Assembly: GCF_021130785.1 (NCBI RefSeq)
Contig: NC_060207.1
Coordinates: 496,001-560,000 of the forward strand
Direction: 5' to 3'
Origin: Homalodisca vitripennis
Lineage: Eukaryota; Arthropoda; Insecta; Hemiptera; Cicadellidae
Length of the DNA: 64,000 bases
Positions 24,141 to 37,135 of the stretch are shown piece by piece. A program made the translations under genes and the position numbers. Within the stretch, counting starts at the first letter, position 1. Each line of letters opens with the position of its first letter. The notes under the pieces are model-generated. The model ran no database searches, had not been told where the DNA came from, and saw nothing but the letters and a program-made list of their open reading frames with translations.

Positions 24141-24149
24141 TGTAACTGT

Positions 24150-24350
24150 AGAGACGGAAAATGGAATTTTTAGCTATTTTATAGACCAATAGGGCGTAGC
24201 CCGAAGAGATTTTCGAAATAAGAATATGCATATATTCATCCAAGGAACCCTAAGAATGTCTACGTAAAATTGCAGTACAATGGGTTAAATAGATAAAGCG
24301 TGAAAGCAAAACAAACAAACATAAGCAATTTTCCATTTATAATATTATTA
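24150..24350 (+). repeat. Degenerate interspersed repeat (TTTATAATATT-ended family)
   Basis: Contains CTACGTAAAATTGCAGTACA, then GGTTAAATAGATAAAGCGTG, then ACAAACAAACA and CATTTATAATATTA. This order of motifs is a widespread feature of non-autonomous interspersed repeats in insect genomes (from memory). A related copy is at about 41490-42085. Confidence 0.45.
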
Positions 24351-24691
24351 ATACCTTCATGTTGTATCCAGGCCTAAAAATCATTGATAATAAGGATAAC
24401 ACACTTTACCGTACGTGCTAGAAAAGTGGCTTGTGGGAATATTTTATTTTATTCATAATAAAATTCCTAAATTATATTTGATTTAAATATAGACATTTTT
24501 AAGATATGTGTAACTTTAGATAAGTAATTATTTATGAAAATATATTTTTTCCTTTCCTAAAGTTCTAAATTACGTAAAAAAATAAAATTTTGATATCCAT
24601 CGGTTTTTTTGGTCCTAATTTATGAATTTGACAAATATTTTCTACATTCAATGCACGTAGGTCTTAAAAGCCATTAATAATGCTTTATATT

Positions 24692-25879
24692 TACGAGAGT
24701 GGTCTGAAAAGTTTCCGACCTAACAAACATGACATAATTTGTGAAGTAAAAAAATCAACATAGTCTCCTTGTCACTCTACACACTTCTATCAGCGATACC
24801 ATCTCTGTAACCCGTAAAAATTGTACTCGAAATATTTCTCTGAAATACAATTGTTCACGAAGGTGATTGTCTCTTCATTTGACGATCACATTGTCCTCCG
24901 AGCGCAATTTTGAGATGAAGGAACGAAAAGAATTCGCTTGGGACTGGATCTGGTAAGACGGATGGTTAAGCAGTTAAACCCGTAATTCATGGATTTTCGC
25001 CATCATAACCGCTAAGGGACGAGAAGGTTCGTAGCCTTGGTGAAACATTATATTCTTTTTCCACAAATGTGGGCGTTTCTTTAAAAAATGTCTACCTTTA
25101 CCTTGTCAAGTAATGATGGATAGTATGCTCCTGTAGTGGTTTTCCTTTTTGAAGCTAATCTATTAAATTAATTCTATTAATATCGCATAAACAGTCGTCA
25201 TGTCCTTCCTAACCAAAGAAGCAGCATTTTTTCTTTTTTGAGTCTGTTCCCCTTTTGTAACTTTTTTCGGGTGTATAATGGTGTAGTCAAGTTTTATCTA
25301 CAGTAATTAATCAGCGCATTTGGATTATTTTACCTAAACTGCGCCAGAAGAGCGTTGGAAATGTTCATCCTCGAACCTTTATGGTCTAACGTGAGCAAAC
25401 GCGACATTAAACGCGCGGACAGCTTTCTCATGCCTAAATGTTGATATATTTTTCACTTTAATTCGGTGGTCGTCAAGCACCATTTGGTTAACTCTGCCGA
25501 TGATTTCATGGGTAGTTGCAGTTTTTGGACGTCCCGAACGTTCATCGTCTCTCAAGATCTTATGGCTATTTTTAAATGAAGCAGCCCAAAATTTCACTGA
25601 GGTAAATGATTGTGCAGAGTTTCCATACACAGAATCCAACTCATTTTTGATTTAATAAGGCGTATTGCCTTTCAAACACAAATAGTTAATGGCAGCACGA
25701 TAATCGTGTCTATATCACAAAAACACTCACATCAACTGACTCGACTGTTACATAAAAACGGCACGTCGAAAATAGCTAAAACTTTTTTAGTAACTGTCAA
25801 CAGACGAAATTCAGTAGCTTTTGTTAACGAACCTTCCATCTTCACGTTCAGAAAGCAAAATTTTCAGACCACCCTCGTA
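24692..25879 (-). mobile_element. mariner transposon, full length but inactivated
   Basis: Terminal inverted repeats CGAGAGTGGTCTGAAAA (24694) and its complement TTTTCAGACCACCCTCG (25861-25877) are flanked on both sides by TA, the Tc1/mariner target duplication, giving an element of 1184 bp. The transposase reads on the - strand and carries typical mariner blocks: YGNSAQSFTSVKFWAASFK, DDERSGRPKTATTHEII, MRKLSARLMSRLLTLDHK, MNISNALLAQF, and late in the element MAKIHEL. It has many stops and frameshifts. Confidence 0.93.
24705..25662 (-). pseudogene. mariner transposase pseudogene
   Basis: The DNA-binding N-terminal half survives as the 86-codon frame 25379-25639 (HTH region ending RSGRPKTATT, then RVNQMVLDDHRIKVKNIS). 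A frameshift near 25440 moves to MRKLSARLMSRLLTLDHK and then MNISNALLAQF. Catalytic positions are damaged: the first-Asp block 'DETW' is not recognisable, the second block reads MFHQG where the family has FHQD, and the third block reads PSEFFSF where the family has PSDFF. The block vocabulary resembles the mellifera/irritans-type subfamilies, with the subfamily uncertain. Cannot encode an active enzyme. Confidence 0.9.
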
Positions 25880-26092
25880 TACTATTACCTAAATCCGATA
25901 TGTTTAATACAGAATTATACAGAATTAGAATGTGAAAAGATCTATGTTGCTTTTATGTACCATCTTTTAATGCAGAGTATAACGAAGAGTTGGTTTTACC
26001 ATCTGTGAATGTAGAGTGTGAACATACCTTAGCTATATTATGGTTTTTATATCATGGTTTTATATTATGCTATATGGAGATATGCTTGTGTA
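25880..26092. other. Spacer between mariner and repeat B
   Basis: AT-rich. The long ORF at 25610-26008 starts inside the mariner element on the opposite strand and is not a gene. Confidence 0.6.
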
Positions 26093-26378
26093 ATATCTCA
26101 TTGTGTAATACCAATATATTTCTTCCCAAATTCAGTAACTTTAAATTAGTGCTCAGTGGTTTCTTGCAATCAAACATTTAATATGTAATTTGAGGAAGTA
26201 AATTCTTGTATGATTGTTAAATAAAATACAACCATAACCAGTATAGGCTAAAGTAGTGAAAGACTAACATCACATGGTACATTCGATATTTACAAATTAA
26301 AGGGCCAATAAAAAGGGGTAACATAAGAAACAGTATTGCGCATTGGCCTTCTGTATTCTTAAAATTGTTTAAAGGTGC
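26093..26378 (+). repeat. Interspersed repeat B, diverged single copy
   Basis: Aligns in order with 13567-13835: CTCATTGTGTAAT, CAGTAACTTTAAATTAGTG, GGTTTCTTGCAATC, AAGAAACAGTATTGCGCATTG, then TTGTTTAAAGG. Indels and substitutions show an old copy. It shows that the end of the triplicated unit is a dispersed repeat rather than unique sequence. Confidence 0.75.
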
Positions 26379-27500
26379 CAATGACCTAAGAATAGGCGAA
26401 TTTAATAAAATAATAAAATTTGTGCGCACTTATATTTAAAAAACATTTAGGAAAAAGGAATAAATTTTAAAACTTTACAATTAAGTGCAGTACCTGAGAA
26501 CTAATAATATTTTACAAGATGAGCTCAAGATTTTGTCCACAATAAATTGAAATGTTAAGACATTATTTGTATAAACTTGGTATAATGTTTATTTTTTAGC
26601 TTTTAGTGAATTCAACTCCCTTCAATATCACACAGTTATAATTAAATTTTTTATGGCAGATTTATTATAAAATGTACAACTTTTATTTTTCATTTCATTC
26701 CGTATTTATAATTTTAGGAGATAAATATGTTGCTGGTTATCTTATAGTATAAATGGGTAGATGTAATTCAGCAGTTAGTATAGAATTAGTAGGCCTATAC
26801 GTGTATACATTTCTGGTCCCTGATCATATTCGAAAATTAGTTTAATTAAAAACAATTCTTAGATTTAAGTTCATCATTGATGATTGGTGTATTATTTTTA
26901 AAATGATATTAATGTAGAATGTTTACATTCTTTTAGTGTGTTAGGGTGATATATGTGATGTAGATGTTTAAAATTTTAAAATAAAAAATACTTTGAAGAG
27001 TGCTTTAAGGTTTATAATGTTCTGGCAAAATAAAGCTGTCATTTTAGCTATTTCAATGCAATTCTTTCGCTGATTTGCTGGCCAGACAACTACCCACCAA
27101 TAATTGAGACGCTTGAGGCATAATATTCTCCGTGTGTAAACCAGCCACTGTCAATTAACTTTTATGTTAAATTCACTACAGAAACGCGACCCATTAACAA
27201 ATTAAAAAACAGTATTATGACAAAAATGCACAGCATAGATAAATATTACTTACATTAAAACATGCGCATTACCATATCTATTTATAATTGTAAATATAGA
27301 AATAGTTTAAACTGAAAATATTTTTAATGCGTATGATTTAGAAAATGTTATTCTATTGAAATATATGTTTAATATAATGAAATACAATAAATGTATGTGG
27401 GTAATAAGTAGGCCACAGATCAGATTTATGTTTTAATATTAATGATTATCCAAGATATTTTGTTACTTTCACCTATATTATTGATTACCTTAAAATGAAA
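26379..27500. other. Non-coding stretch
   Basis: AT-rich with no recognisable coding, RNA or repeat structure. Confidence 0.5.
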
Positions 27501-27923
27501 TAAAATGTGAAATGAATGCTTTACAACTTGGAGTTTTACAAACGAAAGGCAAGTACAGGTCTTTTCAATATATTACAATCAAAAGGCAGATGCAGGTCCC
27601 TTCCCCTCTTTCTCCCACCACCAACCACACGACCCGCGGATCAACATGTACCGCTTAATTGTACGGTGTATAAAAAGGACCAACATGGACCGCTCATTAC
27701 ACGCGGACCAGCATGTGGACAAAAGTTTTTATATATTAAAAAATATTAGCATACATTTATCAAGCAAGTTATAAAACATAAATGTATGCTGAGAACAAAT
27801 TCATAACACGGTTATATGAAGGTTTAAATAGGGGGCTTGATGGACCTGCATCGGTCGCTGTATAACACAGGACCATCAAGTGCCTTGTTTCCGTAAATAT
27901 ATATATATATATATATATATATA
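27501..27923. repeat. GC-richer repeat relic followed by (AT)n microsatellite
   Basis: At 27590-27720 there are recurring GGACC / CAACATG / CCGC motifs (GACCAACATGGACCGCTC, GCGGACCAGCATGTGGAC), consistent with a degenerate short tandem repeat. GGCTTGATGG (27835) and CCATCAAG (27883) form a short inverted repeat. (AT)n runs from 27897 to about 27922. No gene. Confidence 0.45.
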
Positions 27924-28079
27924 ATGTTAACATTAATAACACTTAAATCATAAACTTGGCCAGGGAGTAATGTACGAGTAGATGTAAGCTTAACTGTTGA
28001 AATGCATGACACAATGTTAATTATTTCCACATTTACGTCATCAATCTAGACAACGAATGACTAAACTAAAGACTTTAAT

Positions 28080-28530
28080 TTTGCATGAGATTCATTATTA
28101 CCTTTTACAAATGCAAACTTTATAGCATGAAGTTTCATGACGGTACATGTCAATATAGGATTTCACTTACTGTTAATAAAATTTTTACTTTGGTCTTATG
28201 GGTAACCATAATAGAAATGAGAATATTGCAGAATGGAGAGTACAGTTATATGGCATTTAAAAATGTGACAAACTAAATGCATAGCTTTGTATTTTGCATG
28301 AAAATTATATTTTATATCAACAACATCGACTTCCATAATGGTGCTTGTCACTCTATAGGATTTAGCTGACCATTAGAGAACATTTTACTTTGGGCTTATA
28401 GGAAACCATGATGGAAACGAGAATAACGTAGAAAAGAGAAGAATAAAATGACTTGAAAGTTTGCATGACCCTTCAGTAAACCTTTACGCGATACATTGTG
28501 TGGTGAATCATAACTTTTATAGAATACAAA
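28080..28530 (+). repeat. Interspersed repeat A, partially duplicated copy
   Basis: Two diverged, tandem partial copies of the repeat A landmarks: GAAGTTTCATGACGGTACATG then GGTCTTATGGGTAACCATAA near 28120-28215, and CTTCCATAATGGTGCTTGTC, CTCTATAGGATTTAGCTGA, GGGCTTATAGGAAACCATGA near 28330-28415, ending in ATGACTTGAAAGTTTGCATG. Class unknown. Confidence 0.6.
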
Positions 28531-30059
28531 AGAGTTTTCTATAGATAAACCTATTTATTTGTACCGGAAAACCTCGGAAAAAAGGTTAAAAAAGGAAAAA
28601 AGGTACATTATTCACTGATGTTCTTATGTATTAATTTTAAATTTAGTCTATTAAGGACATTGAAATATATGTCTGCTTGTGCTGAAAAATTAATATATTA
28701 TGAATGAGGTATTCTGCACAATAATGAAATGTACGGTTGTAAATAAGTACAAATAACACAACGATATGAGCATACAACTATTATCCAAAATATTCTATGT
28801 GTTTCAATCACTATATTGTAACTCTTTACAGGATCATGGCACTGTTATAAATACTATATAATTGTGAGAGCAATAAAAAATTTTATACTATTTAAATTTA
28901 TACTAGATTTACCAATACATTTCACAGATTATAAATGACCATCGCATTGGAAGATCCCATCCATTAAATAGGCATAAAAACTTGTTTTGTGTAGATTAAA
29001 CACAATGCGACTGGTTTGGTTATAGTGAAAACTATTGTGGAATATTATTATCTTGTATTGCAGTAATGCTGTGTCAAGATTGTATATGGCTAGTCTTAAA
29101 GGATCTCTACATTACAATGTATAAACAATACATACATGAAAAGCTACGTGTATGTATAAATATCATATATCAAAATGAGTATGATTTCTTTAACAACTTA
29201 GGGTGACGTATTGCAACAGGAGGAAAAAATGATATGAAGATCTGAACTTCCGCCATTAAAATACTTTTCACTAAAAAACGCCAACTAACAATTTATATAT
29301 TTATTATATAATATTATATATGTAAATATTATTTAAAACTATTATCAATTAGTTATAAATTCTGAAAGTTATCTTTTTCATTGCTCTACAGGATAGTAAC
29401 TCAATATTCTACATTTAATAAGATTTAAAATTATATTCTTAATGCATTTTACAATGTAAAAATGGTTAAAAAAACAAAAAGTTACTTTGGTGGTGACATA
29501 AGATAAGAACGACAGTTGTACAGCAAAGAACCCTGCAGTGTTCAAATAAAACCATCCATTTAATGGTGTCGTTTTACGTAATTAGCCGACTGATAACAGC
29601 CAGGGATTACATGTGAATTTATTGGCGCGAGCGGGAACACGCAAAGATAAACAACTGTAACATGGAGCTTAGAATATTGAGCTAAAAGGAATATCACTCT
29701 TGAATGTTATGACGTTATTCTAGTGTCTTATCAGATTTTTATTACAACAGTAACATTTCTCAAATAACAATGATTTACTAAAAATAACAGTAAATATATG
29801 CTTTATTTTCCATTTTAGCACCAGTTCAATCTTTCTTGGTGTACTTTTATTTTAAAACAAATGCAATAACTGTTATTTATAAAACTGAAATAAATATAAT
29901 ATCTAATAAATTATAATATATGTATTTTTAAAAGGATTCAATGAGGCTACATGCAAAATATCAAATGTACAGCTCATTAAATTCTAATACTTGGATAACA
30001 TATTATTTTGGTACGACAATACTTGAAATTGTACTCATATTGTTAAGAAACTTAGTAAT
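28531..30059. other. Non-coding stretch
   Basis: AT-rich, with no recognisable gene, RNA or repeat. Confidence 0.5.
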
Positions 30060-30310
30060 TCTGCGATGTTAATGCTGGCATCATAGTTACCCATAAGACC
30101 AATGGAAAATATGATCTAACGCTCAGCCAAATCTCACAGAGTGACATGTACTTCAAATTAATGTTATGTAAAAATGAAACTCATTCAAAGTTTCAAGTCT
30201 GTAGGCTAGTTTTTCGGGATATCATGTACAGAGACAGGCTGACAAGCAAACAGAAATTAAAATTTTCCAGTCCATCGAATGATAGCTGTTGGAGTGGTAG
30301 TTGTTATGGT
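30060..30310 (-). repeat. Interspersed repeat A, inverted copy
   Basis: Read on -, it has GACTGGAAAATTTTAATTTC, CTGTCTCTGTACATGATATC, GACTTGAAACTTTGAATGAG, TACATGTCACTCTGTGAGAT, TTGGCTGAGCG and GGTCTTATGGGTAACTATGA. These are the same landmarks, in the same order, as at 11446-11645 and 28080-28530. Confidence 0.65.
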
Positions 30311-33300
30311 TTCGCTAACGCTTAAACAATAATAATTTTTATTTGCGTATCAATTCAAGGAAGTTACATTCCATGAAATATATATCATAAATGCACAAGA
30401 ACTATAGACGACTATTAAAACAATGCGTTAACCAACATTTCTGAATCAGCAACATTATACATTAAGTTACATTATTTTCGAGGGTTAATTTATTGTAAAG
30501 AAGAAAATAAACCAGAGATGCAGTTTAGAGAAATATAAATCATTCTCGGTTATCCTCTTAAAAATTACGATAATAATAAAGGGAAACCCCGAAAAAAGAA
30601 AAATCGTCTATTGAGTGAGTGTACCCACAGTAAACGCCCTTTAAACTCACCCGACTGTCAAATTTTGGTGTTTGACGGAATAATGGTCCCACAACTAGCC
30701 GTAGCTGGTGGTTATTTTGTTCCACATAAAAAAACCTTAAGTTACTGGACAGATATAATAGAATTAATAATTATTGTATGTTTACAAGCTCTTATAATAC
30801 TTAGGGCAACGTACAAAATGACGTAGTCTTATAATATTTACTAATTAAGGCTTGCTACTAACCTTATTAAACGATGTTCATGATTATCACACAGAGCTTG
30901 GTCTAAATCGAGAATTGGAGTAGTCAACGTACTCTTAAACTCGTTCTCTTTCAAGAAATTCCATGTTATCGTTAAAATTTCTCTACAACAGTATCTGATT
31001 GTTGATAAAGATTTATACACTAATTTCCACGGCAAACCCGAAATGTATCAATAAGACTTTAATCTTGAAACTGCTTGTAAATTTTATTCTGAAACCGATA
31101 GCGGACAAGTATCTCTACAAAGAACCTTTTCAGAACAGAATTAAAAACCGTTCCATCCTTCAATTACCCTTGTACGAGTCAATAGGATAAGAAACATTTG
31201 CCAAAATGTACGAAGTTGATTAGTTGAAACTATTGTTAAGATTTTGCAACAAACGATAAATAAACAAAATTCGAAATATCCTTCATGGTATTAAAAGGAA
31301 TTACTATGTACTTCTAGCACATTTTAAGGAAAATAATACAATTTAACTCCTTCTTTTGAACACGATGCGCACTTGGTCCCTTGTACTACAATGTATAAAG
31401 AAAAGGGTTTATGATAAATATCAAAGGCAAGACATCACAGATCTTCATGGGTCTATAACGCAAATTCCATGTCCCTAAAACAAAGAAAGAATGAAGTTAA
31501 CAGAATACAGCAAGCTTGCAAGTATAGTCACGTGTAGCGGAAGGTCCGCGTATAATTGCATCTCTTGTTGATTTAATAACAGCTGAATGGTGCCGGTTGA
31601 TTTAATACAAGGATTAATTTACTCGGACTAAGAACTAGACATGTTTTTTGTATACCATTGAAACTACGGTGGAGTTTCTTATATTGCTATATAATATTTT
31701 ATTGTTCTAAAAATATCCTAGGCTGTCAAAATAAACATACTGAGTTGCTTATAAACGGCACAATACAATTTTACTTTAACTGATGTTACTAGGCTACTCT
31801 TAAGTTACAAATAAATTTATAGTTTTCTATAAAGGAAAACACAAAAATTAACCATAGAGATGTAAAACATTGTTACCATTATTCTTCGACAGAATGCAGA
31901 TACATTTAAAATAGCACTTTGAAATTTGCGCTATAACAGTGCATGAGTATGCCACACAATGAGTCCGTGAAACAACCATCGCTGATGTCACATGCATAAT
32001 GTAAAGTTACTCATACTCATCACTTTTTAATCGTTCTCGAAATGTTCCGCTAAAAGATATACAATTCCAGACAATTACACACAAAAGAAAGTTACATCCA
32101 AGAGAAACAAAAGATAAATAGGCTTCAATAACTATGAGCCGAATTCCACGATTGGACTTGTATTAGCATATAACTCATTCAAGGCTATGTGAAAATGTAA
32201 GTTTTACCCTAAATATTAAATCCACCGATATTATCTTTTTTCATAAATATTTTCACATGGTACATTTACATCATTCATACTTTTGTGCATTAAGTTGAGT
32301 TTCATTGCATTGTTAAAATAATATGTTTACACTGATATACACTAATATGTTTACATTGATAGCCAAAATACTTTTTTTAAACAGGTTTTTTCTTTTATCT
32401 TTATTTTTAAGCTAATTTATATAAATCTGATAACAAATAGTATACAATTAACTATAGTAACAATAATAATTTCCATGCTATAATTAATTTCAAGAAAAAG
32501 ATACTATTGGCGTCTGGATAAGAACACACTCACAGAGAGATACTATATTGTAAGCCCCTCTTACCCTGTAATTAAATAAACATATTAATACTAATTATTA
32601 AATTAGTTTTTGGTTGATTACTTATTAATTACAAGTTTTCTCACAAAAAGTGTTTACATTTTCATATTTATACCTTTAAGAAAACCTTAAGAATCTTAGG
32701 TCAAACTTGGTATGTTTCTCTCTGGGTTTGATGGATTCCATGATCGGTGGGGAACATTTAGTCATAAGTTTCTTCTAAAACTCTCTTTAAAATAATTTTG
32801 TATGGATATTTTCCATTACTGATCTGAAATATTTTTCTAGAAAATTACTAGATAAATTTATTAGCTCCCTCAGAGATTCGTGGTTGGATCCTCTGAATTA
32901 CTTCTGTTATGTCATTGGTACAGTATGGAGGTAAGCTTTCTTCAGTGACAAGCGGATAAATTAGAGCAACCGTGTTCGGAATGAAAATAGCTTCTATGGT
33001 TTTCAAGCAATCATAAAACTTTATTTTTGGTTAGTTTGAATTTATATCAGAGTAGTTAAAGTAGCAAAGACACAGAGGTGTGGGTATTATTTCAAATAAC
33101 TTGAAAGAGGTTTGAGAAGAGTACTGTTCTTCAAACAGTATAACAAACTTTAAACTATACTTTTATTAATCGAATATTGAGAGATTACTGGAGAAATCTG
33201 ATATTACTCATACACTTTTCTAAGGTATGAGAATGAATTGATGTTACAATTGAGTTAATGTGATGTAAAATCTCAGTAGCTGTGAAGTAGGCTAATGAGT

Positions 33301-33507
33301 CCTATGCTGCTAGACACACTGGCGTGCAACCCCCTACCCGTGTTGACTGGAGAGACTGATACAGAAGTTGCTTCCTCTTCTTCCAAAAAGATATGACTGA
33401 GATTAATGCCAAAAATCCTTCATCGTGGATCTCGATAGGAGGCGGCCCCTACAACAAACTTTATAAATAAAAAATGGTCCTTCACTCCCCAAGCAGCGCA
33501 AAGGTCC
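30311..33507. other. Non-coding stretch
   Basis: Mostly AT-rich. A slightly GC-richer segment at 33300-33500 (with GGAGGCGGCCCCTACAAC near 33440) is unassigned. The ORFs at 30611-30826, 30841-31035 and 30999-31190 show no family resemblance. Confidence 0.5.
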
Positions 33508-33786
33508 TTTAAGGACTAAGTGGAATTTCTTAGGTTTTTAAAAAAAAATGAAAAAAAAATAGAGATGTCCTAGGCTCTAATATAGAGATTACTTTGCAAC
33601 AGAGTTAACTGTACGTTGTAAAGGTGCCACACAGAAACACTTCCGCTTTCATTAACGAGACTAATGTAGAAGTTACACTCAGTTAACTATACTTCATAAC
33701 AAAGGAGATACTTAGAGCTGTTTGGCTAATGAGCGCCTTGCTTCAGCATGGTTTAGAGTTGCTCCGGTCTGTAATGCCTCGTTTTA
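33508..33786 (+). repeat. Interspersed repeat C, copy 1, with conserved core
   Basis: Direct repeat of 55356-55645. The left part (to about 33622) is diverged between the copies, roughly 70% by eye: GGTCCTTTAAGGACT, AATTTCTTAGG, AGAGATGTCCTAGGCTCTAA. The right part 33623-33785 differs at only 4 of 163 positions. No ORF crosses the core. Class unknown. Confidence 0.8.
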
Positions 33787-36014
33787 AGCTTAAAAACTAA
33801 TCACTCAGTATTAAAATAAATTTACTTACAATTACTATTAATTGTAGTTATAGTCGGTGTGCTTTAACTTGAGTTCTGTGATTTAAGACAAACGAATAGT
33901 AAAAGCTGCAATTTACTTCAGAGCCTGTGTGACTGTCTAGTGTCCTATAATCTGCTTCCAATGTTGTATAATGGTACAGTGCACTCAGATAAGAAACTAT
34001 TGGAACTGAACAAAATTATTTCTTTTAGTCCATTGGTATGTAAGTATTACATCACTATTTTTATTTTCAAAAATTAAGCTGTGAAGTTCTAAAGTTGAGT
34101 TCAGATTTCATTCTTATTTGTAATGTTTTTAGAATTTTAATTAACCGTAGATAATAATTTAGAGAGATAAAAGGATTTTGATAAATTTCCATCATTAAAT
34201 ATATTACAGAAAACACCAATACGAATTTAAGACTTACCATTAAGCTAGCAATAACCGACTGAAGTGATAGATTCTCAACACAACACGTGACGGAAGTGAA
34301 ATTTCCAACACAACAAATAGTATATAAAGAATACAATCATACGCGTATACCTTAGAGCTTAGAAACGATAAGCAGTGAAACAAAACCACAGACTGCACAA
34401 ATTACGCCACCTGTAGAAGAGGATACATTCACATTGCAAAATATTGTTCAAAAGATTTCCAAAATTAAGGATTGTGAATATTTGATATCATTCAATTGTG
34501 ATACGTAGGTACAGTTCTACGTACAATGACCTTCAGTTTAATCCCATACGTCTAATGTTTATTTGAAACCCTCATCCTTACCTTATTGCAAATCTAATAC
34601 ATATGTTTTAATAACACTGTAAAAAATCGAAGTATTGTCTAGTGACTACAGTGAGTTGTTATAAAAAAGAAAAACAAATTTAGATACATCGTTGTAATGT
34701 ATGGAAACTTTTACGATGTATTTTGTAATTAAATTCTTTCAAGACTGAAATAAATCTTTCTAATAAATCAAAAAAGCTTATTTATTAATATCGTGTTAAA
34801 TAACATAATATTGATTATGAACATTATGAAGATTAAAGAGTGGTTCTTCTGAAAGTTTTAGAAGAGTGCCGACAAGTATAAAGAACTCCTTTAAACGAGA
34901 TAGACGAATGGTTGACATGAAAGGACGTGCTAAGAAGTAATTTATTTCACAAAGTAATTTGCTTTCATCGTCATTAGAGGGTGACACTGATTAATTTTCA
35001 AAGACATTAAAGCCTTTAAAGTGATATCGCTATGAGCAATTGAGGTTCTTGGCAGCATAACTATTTTGCGGCATATTCAAACATTGTAATTATACTTGGA
35101 TGTTTATTGAATTTTTGTTTAATTTCTTTTCGTTAATAACTAAAATATGACCTCCAAAATGTTAAATAACTTTCACATACCCAAGCTGACACTACTTGTT
35201 GTGTTGTAGTATTAACTAATACTAAAAAGAGCACGCTCATAGCTAATACATATTGAGATATTCAACGGACATAATTAACATCAATTATTCAACCTAAACG
35301 TAAATTATTTCGATGATTGAATACTTTATTTTTGCAACTGTCACGTATAATAAAGCTTAATATGTATAAGTAACAAAAGATACCACCGAGAGAAAAACGA
35401 TAAACATATTCACATATACATATCTGTACAAAATACTAATATAAACAAACATTTGTAATTTTACGATGATCAATACATTTTGAGCTACTTCAGAAATTGC
35501 ATAATAGTTGACCATTTACAATATCGTTCCAAGCATGCACTTTAATACAACTGATTTTATAATAAAGAACTTTTATTTAAATACAGGGAATTTTAAACGG
35601 TACATAAATACTTAATATAACACATTCATAATGTACATAAAATTTATTTAATAAACTACTATTTACTAACTAACGTAAAATAAACAAATTCGTTGTTTAA
35701 ATATCATACAGTTAATATTTTTATACAGATTGTCTCGAAATCAATTCCAAAAATAATTCGAACTTTAAAAATGAACAGCTTTCGGTCGAATTTAATTTTA
35801 AAAAGATGATTTTTAATCTTATTGAATTTTCCTGAAATTGATTGATTTTCAAAGGTCGCTATTAATTCGTAAAGAACTAACTGTATTGGCTCTTAACACT
35901 ATCAATTTATTTATTCTGTAATAAAATAATGATCGAGAAATATTTGGTAGTAATTAATTTCAGATGAATATTGAGTAGATTAATCATTTACCTAGATTAC
36001 TGACGGAATAAATT
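33787..36014. other. Non-coding stretch
   Basis: AT-rich, nothing recognisable. The ORFs at 34067-34336 and 34796-34987 are low-complexity chance frames. Confidence 0.5.
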
Positions 36015-36044
36015 TAATAGAACCTAATAGAACCTAATAGAACG
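36015..36044. repeat. Small 10 bp tandem repeat (TAATAGAACC)x3
   Basis: Three consecutive copies of TAATAGAACC, the last with one change. Confidence 0.85.
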
Positions 36045-36919
36045 GGGAAATATGCCTACTAGTCTTTTATGTGCATTTCGAGGATATTAAGAAGAGAGTC
36101 ATCTATAATAATTTGAAATCTGACAGAGGCAGTCTTATTCCAGTTTCTTCCGCTTTATTTTTACAATGATGTAATTTTACTCTCAGTTGAGGTTATTACT
36201 TTGGATTAATTTCTGTCTACTACATTTCTATGTCGTTTGCTCCATTTAATTCGTACCATGCCACATTTCAAAACTATGTAATCAAACAAATGTCTATTTT
36301 TTTATTACAGGTTTACTATCTCGAATATTAAAGCCTTTAATTAGTTAACATTATTAATCTGAGTGCATAATATTTTGAGGGGTTAAATAAAAAAAGCATT
36401 TATCAATTACACATTAACTTAAATAGGCTATAGCCTAAGCTAACACATTGCCAAGGTAACCAATTTGTTATCATTTGCTTTTTGTTAGAGGTTCCCTGAT
36501 TAGTTGGGTTATATTAATAATCAAACATATTCTTTCAGTAAAAGTAAATAAAGCAATTATTATTATGAATATTTCTTTCCATTGAATATAGTTTTTTTTC
36601 TTCAAAATTCACATTCATAAAATAGAATATGAGGCATTTATAGTAATTAGTCTATTAAATAATTGATTAAATAAAATATATTTGAACATATTCAAATATT
36701 TTTATTCCACTATCCAGATTACCATAGTAATAAAAAGAGTATCTCGCCTAGCTTGATGACAACGCAATTGTAGAAAGGTAGTTACTTAAAATTATTTAAA
36801 AACTTAAATAAATATTCTATACATATTAATTTTGTACCTTATTTATTCGCATACCTCATACATTATATGATAGTAGAGTAAATAGTAAAAAGATATATTA
36901 TTTATAAGGAGCTTGACTG

Positions 36920-37135
36920 TCCAAATTTATTGATAAATAAATTAATAAATTTTAATAAAAATTAAATATAATAAATAAAAATATTTAATTATTAAAATTA
37001 AATTAACAAATAAAAATAATTTAATAAATTTAAATAAAAATATAAAATTAATTAATTAAATTTAATTTTATATTAGTTTTATTTATTTTTTAATTAAATT
37101 AATTTTTTTATTGATTAATTTATTGGTTGATTTTG
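36920..37135. repeat. AT-only low-complexity tract
   Basis: About 200 bp of almost pure A/T made of AAATAAATT-, TTAATTAAA- and TTTTATTT-like words, with partial self-complementarity. Confidence 0.85.

Noticed and set aside
25610..26008. 132-codon + strand ORF
   Set aside because: Antisense to and overlapping the mariner 5' part and its TIR. No domain.
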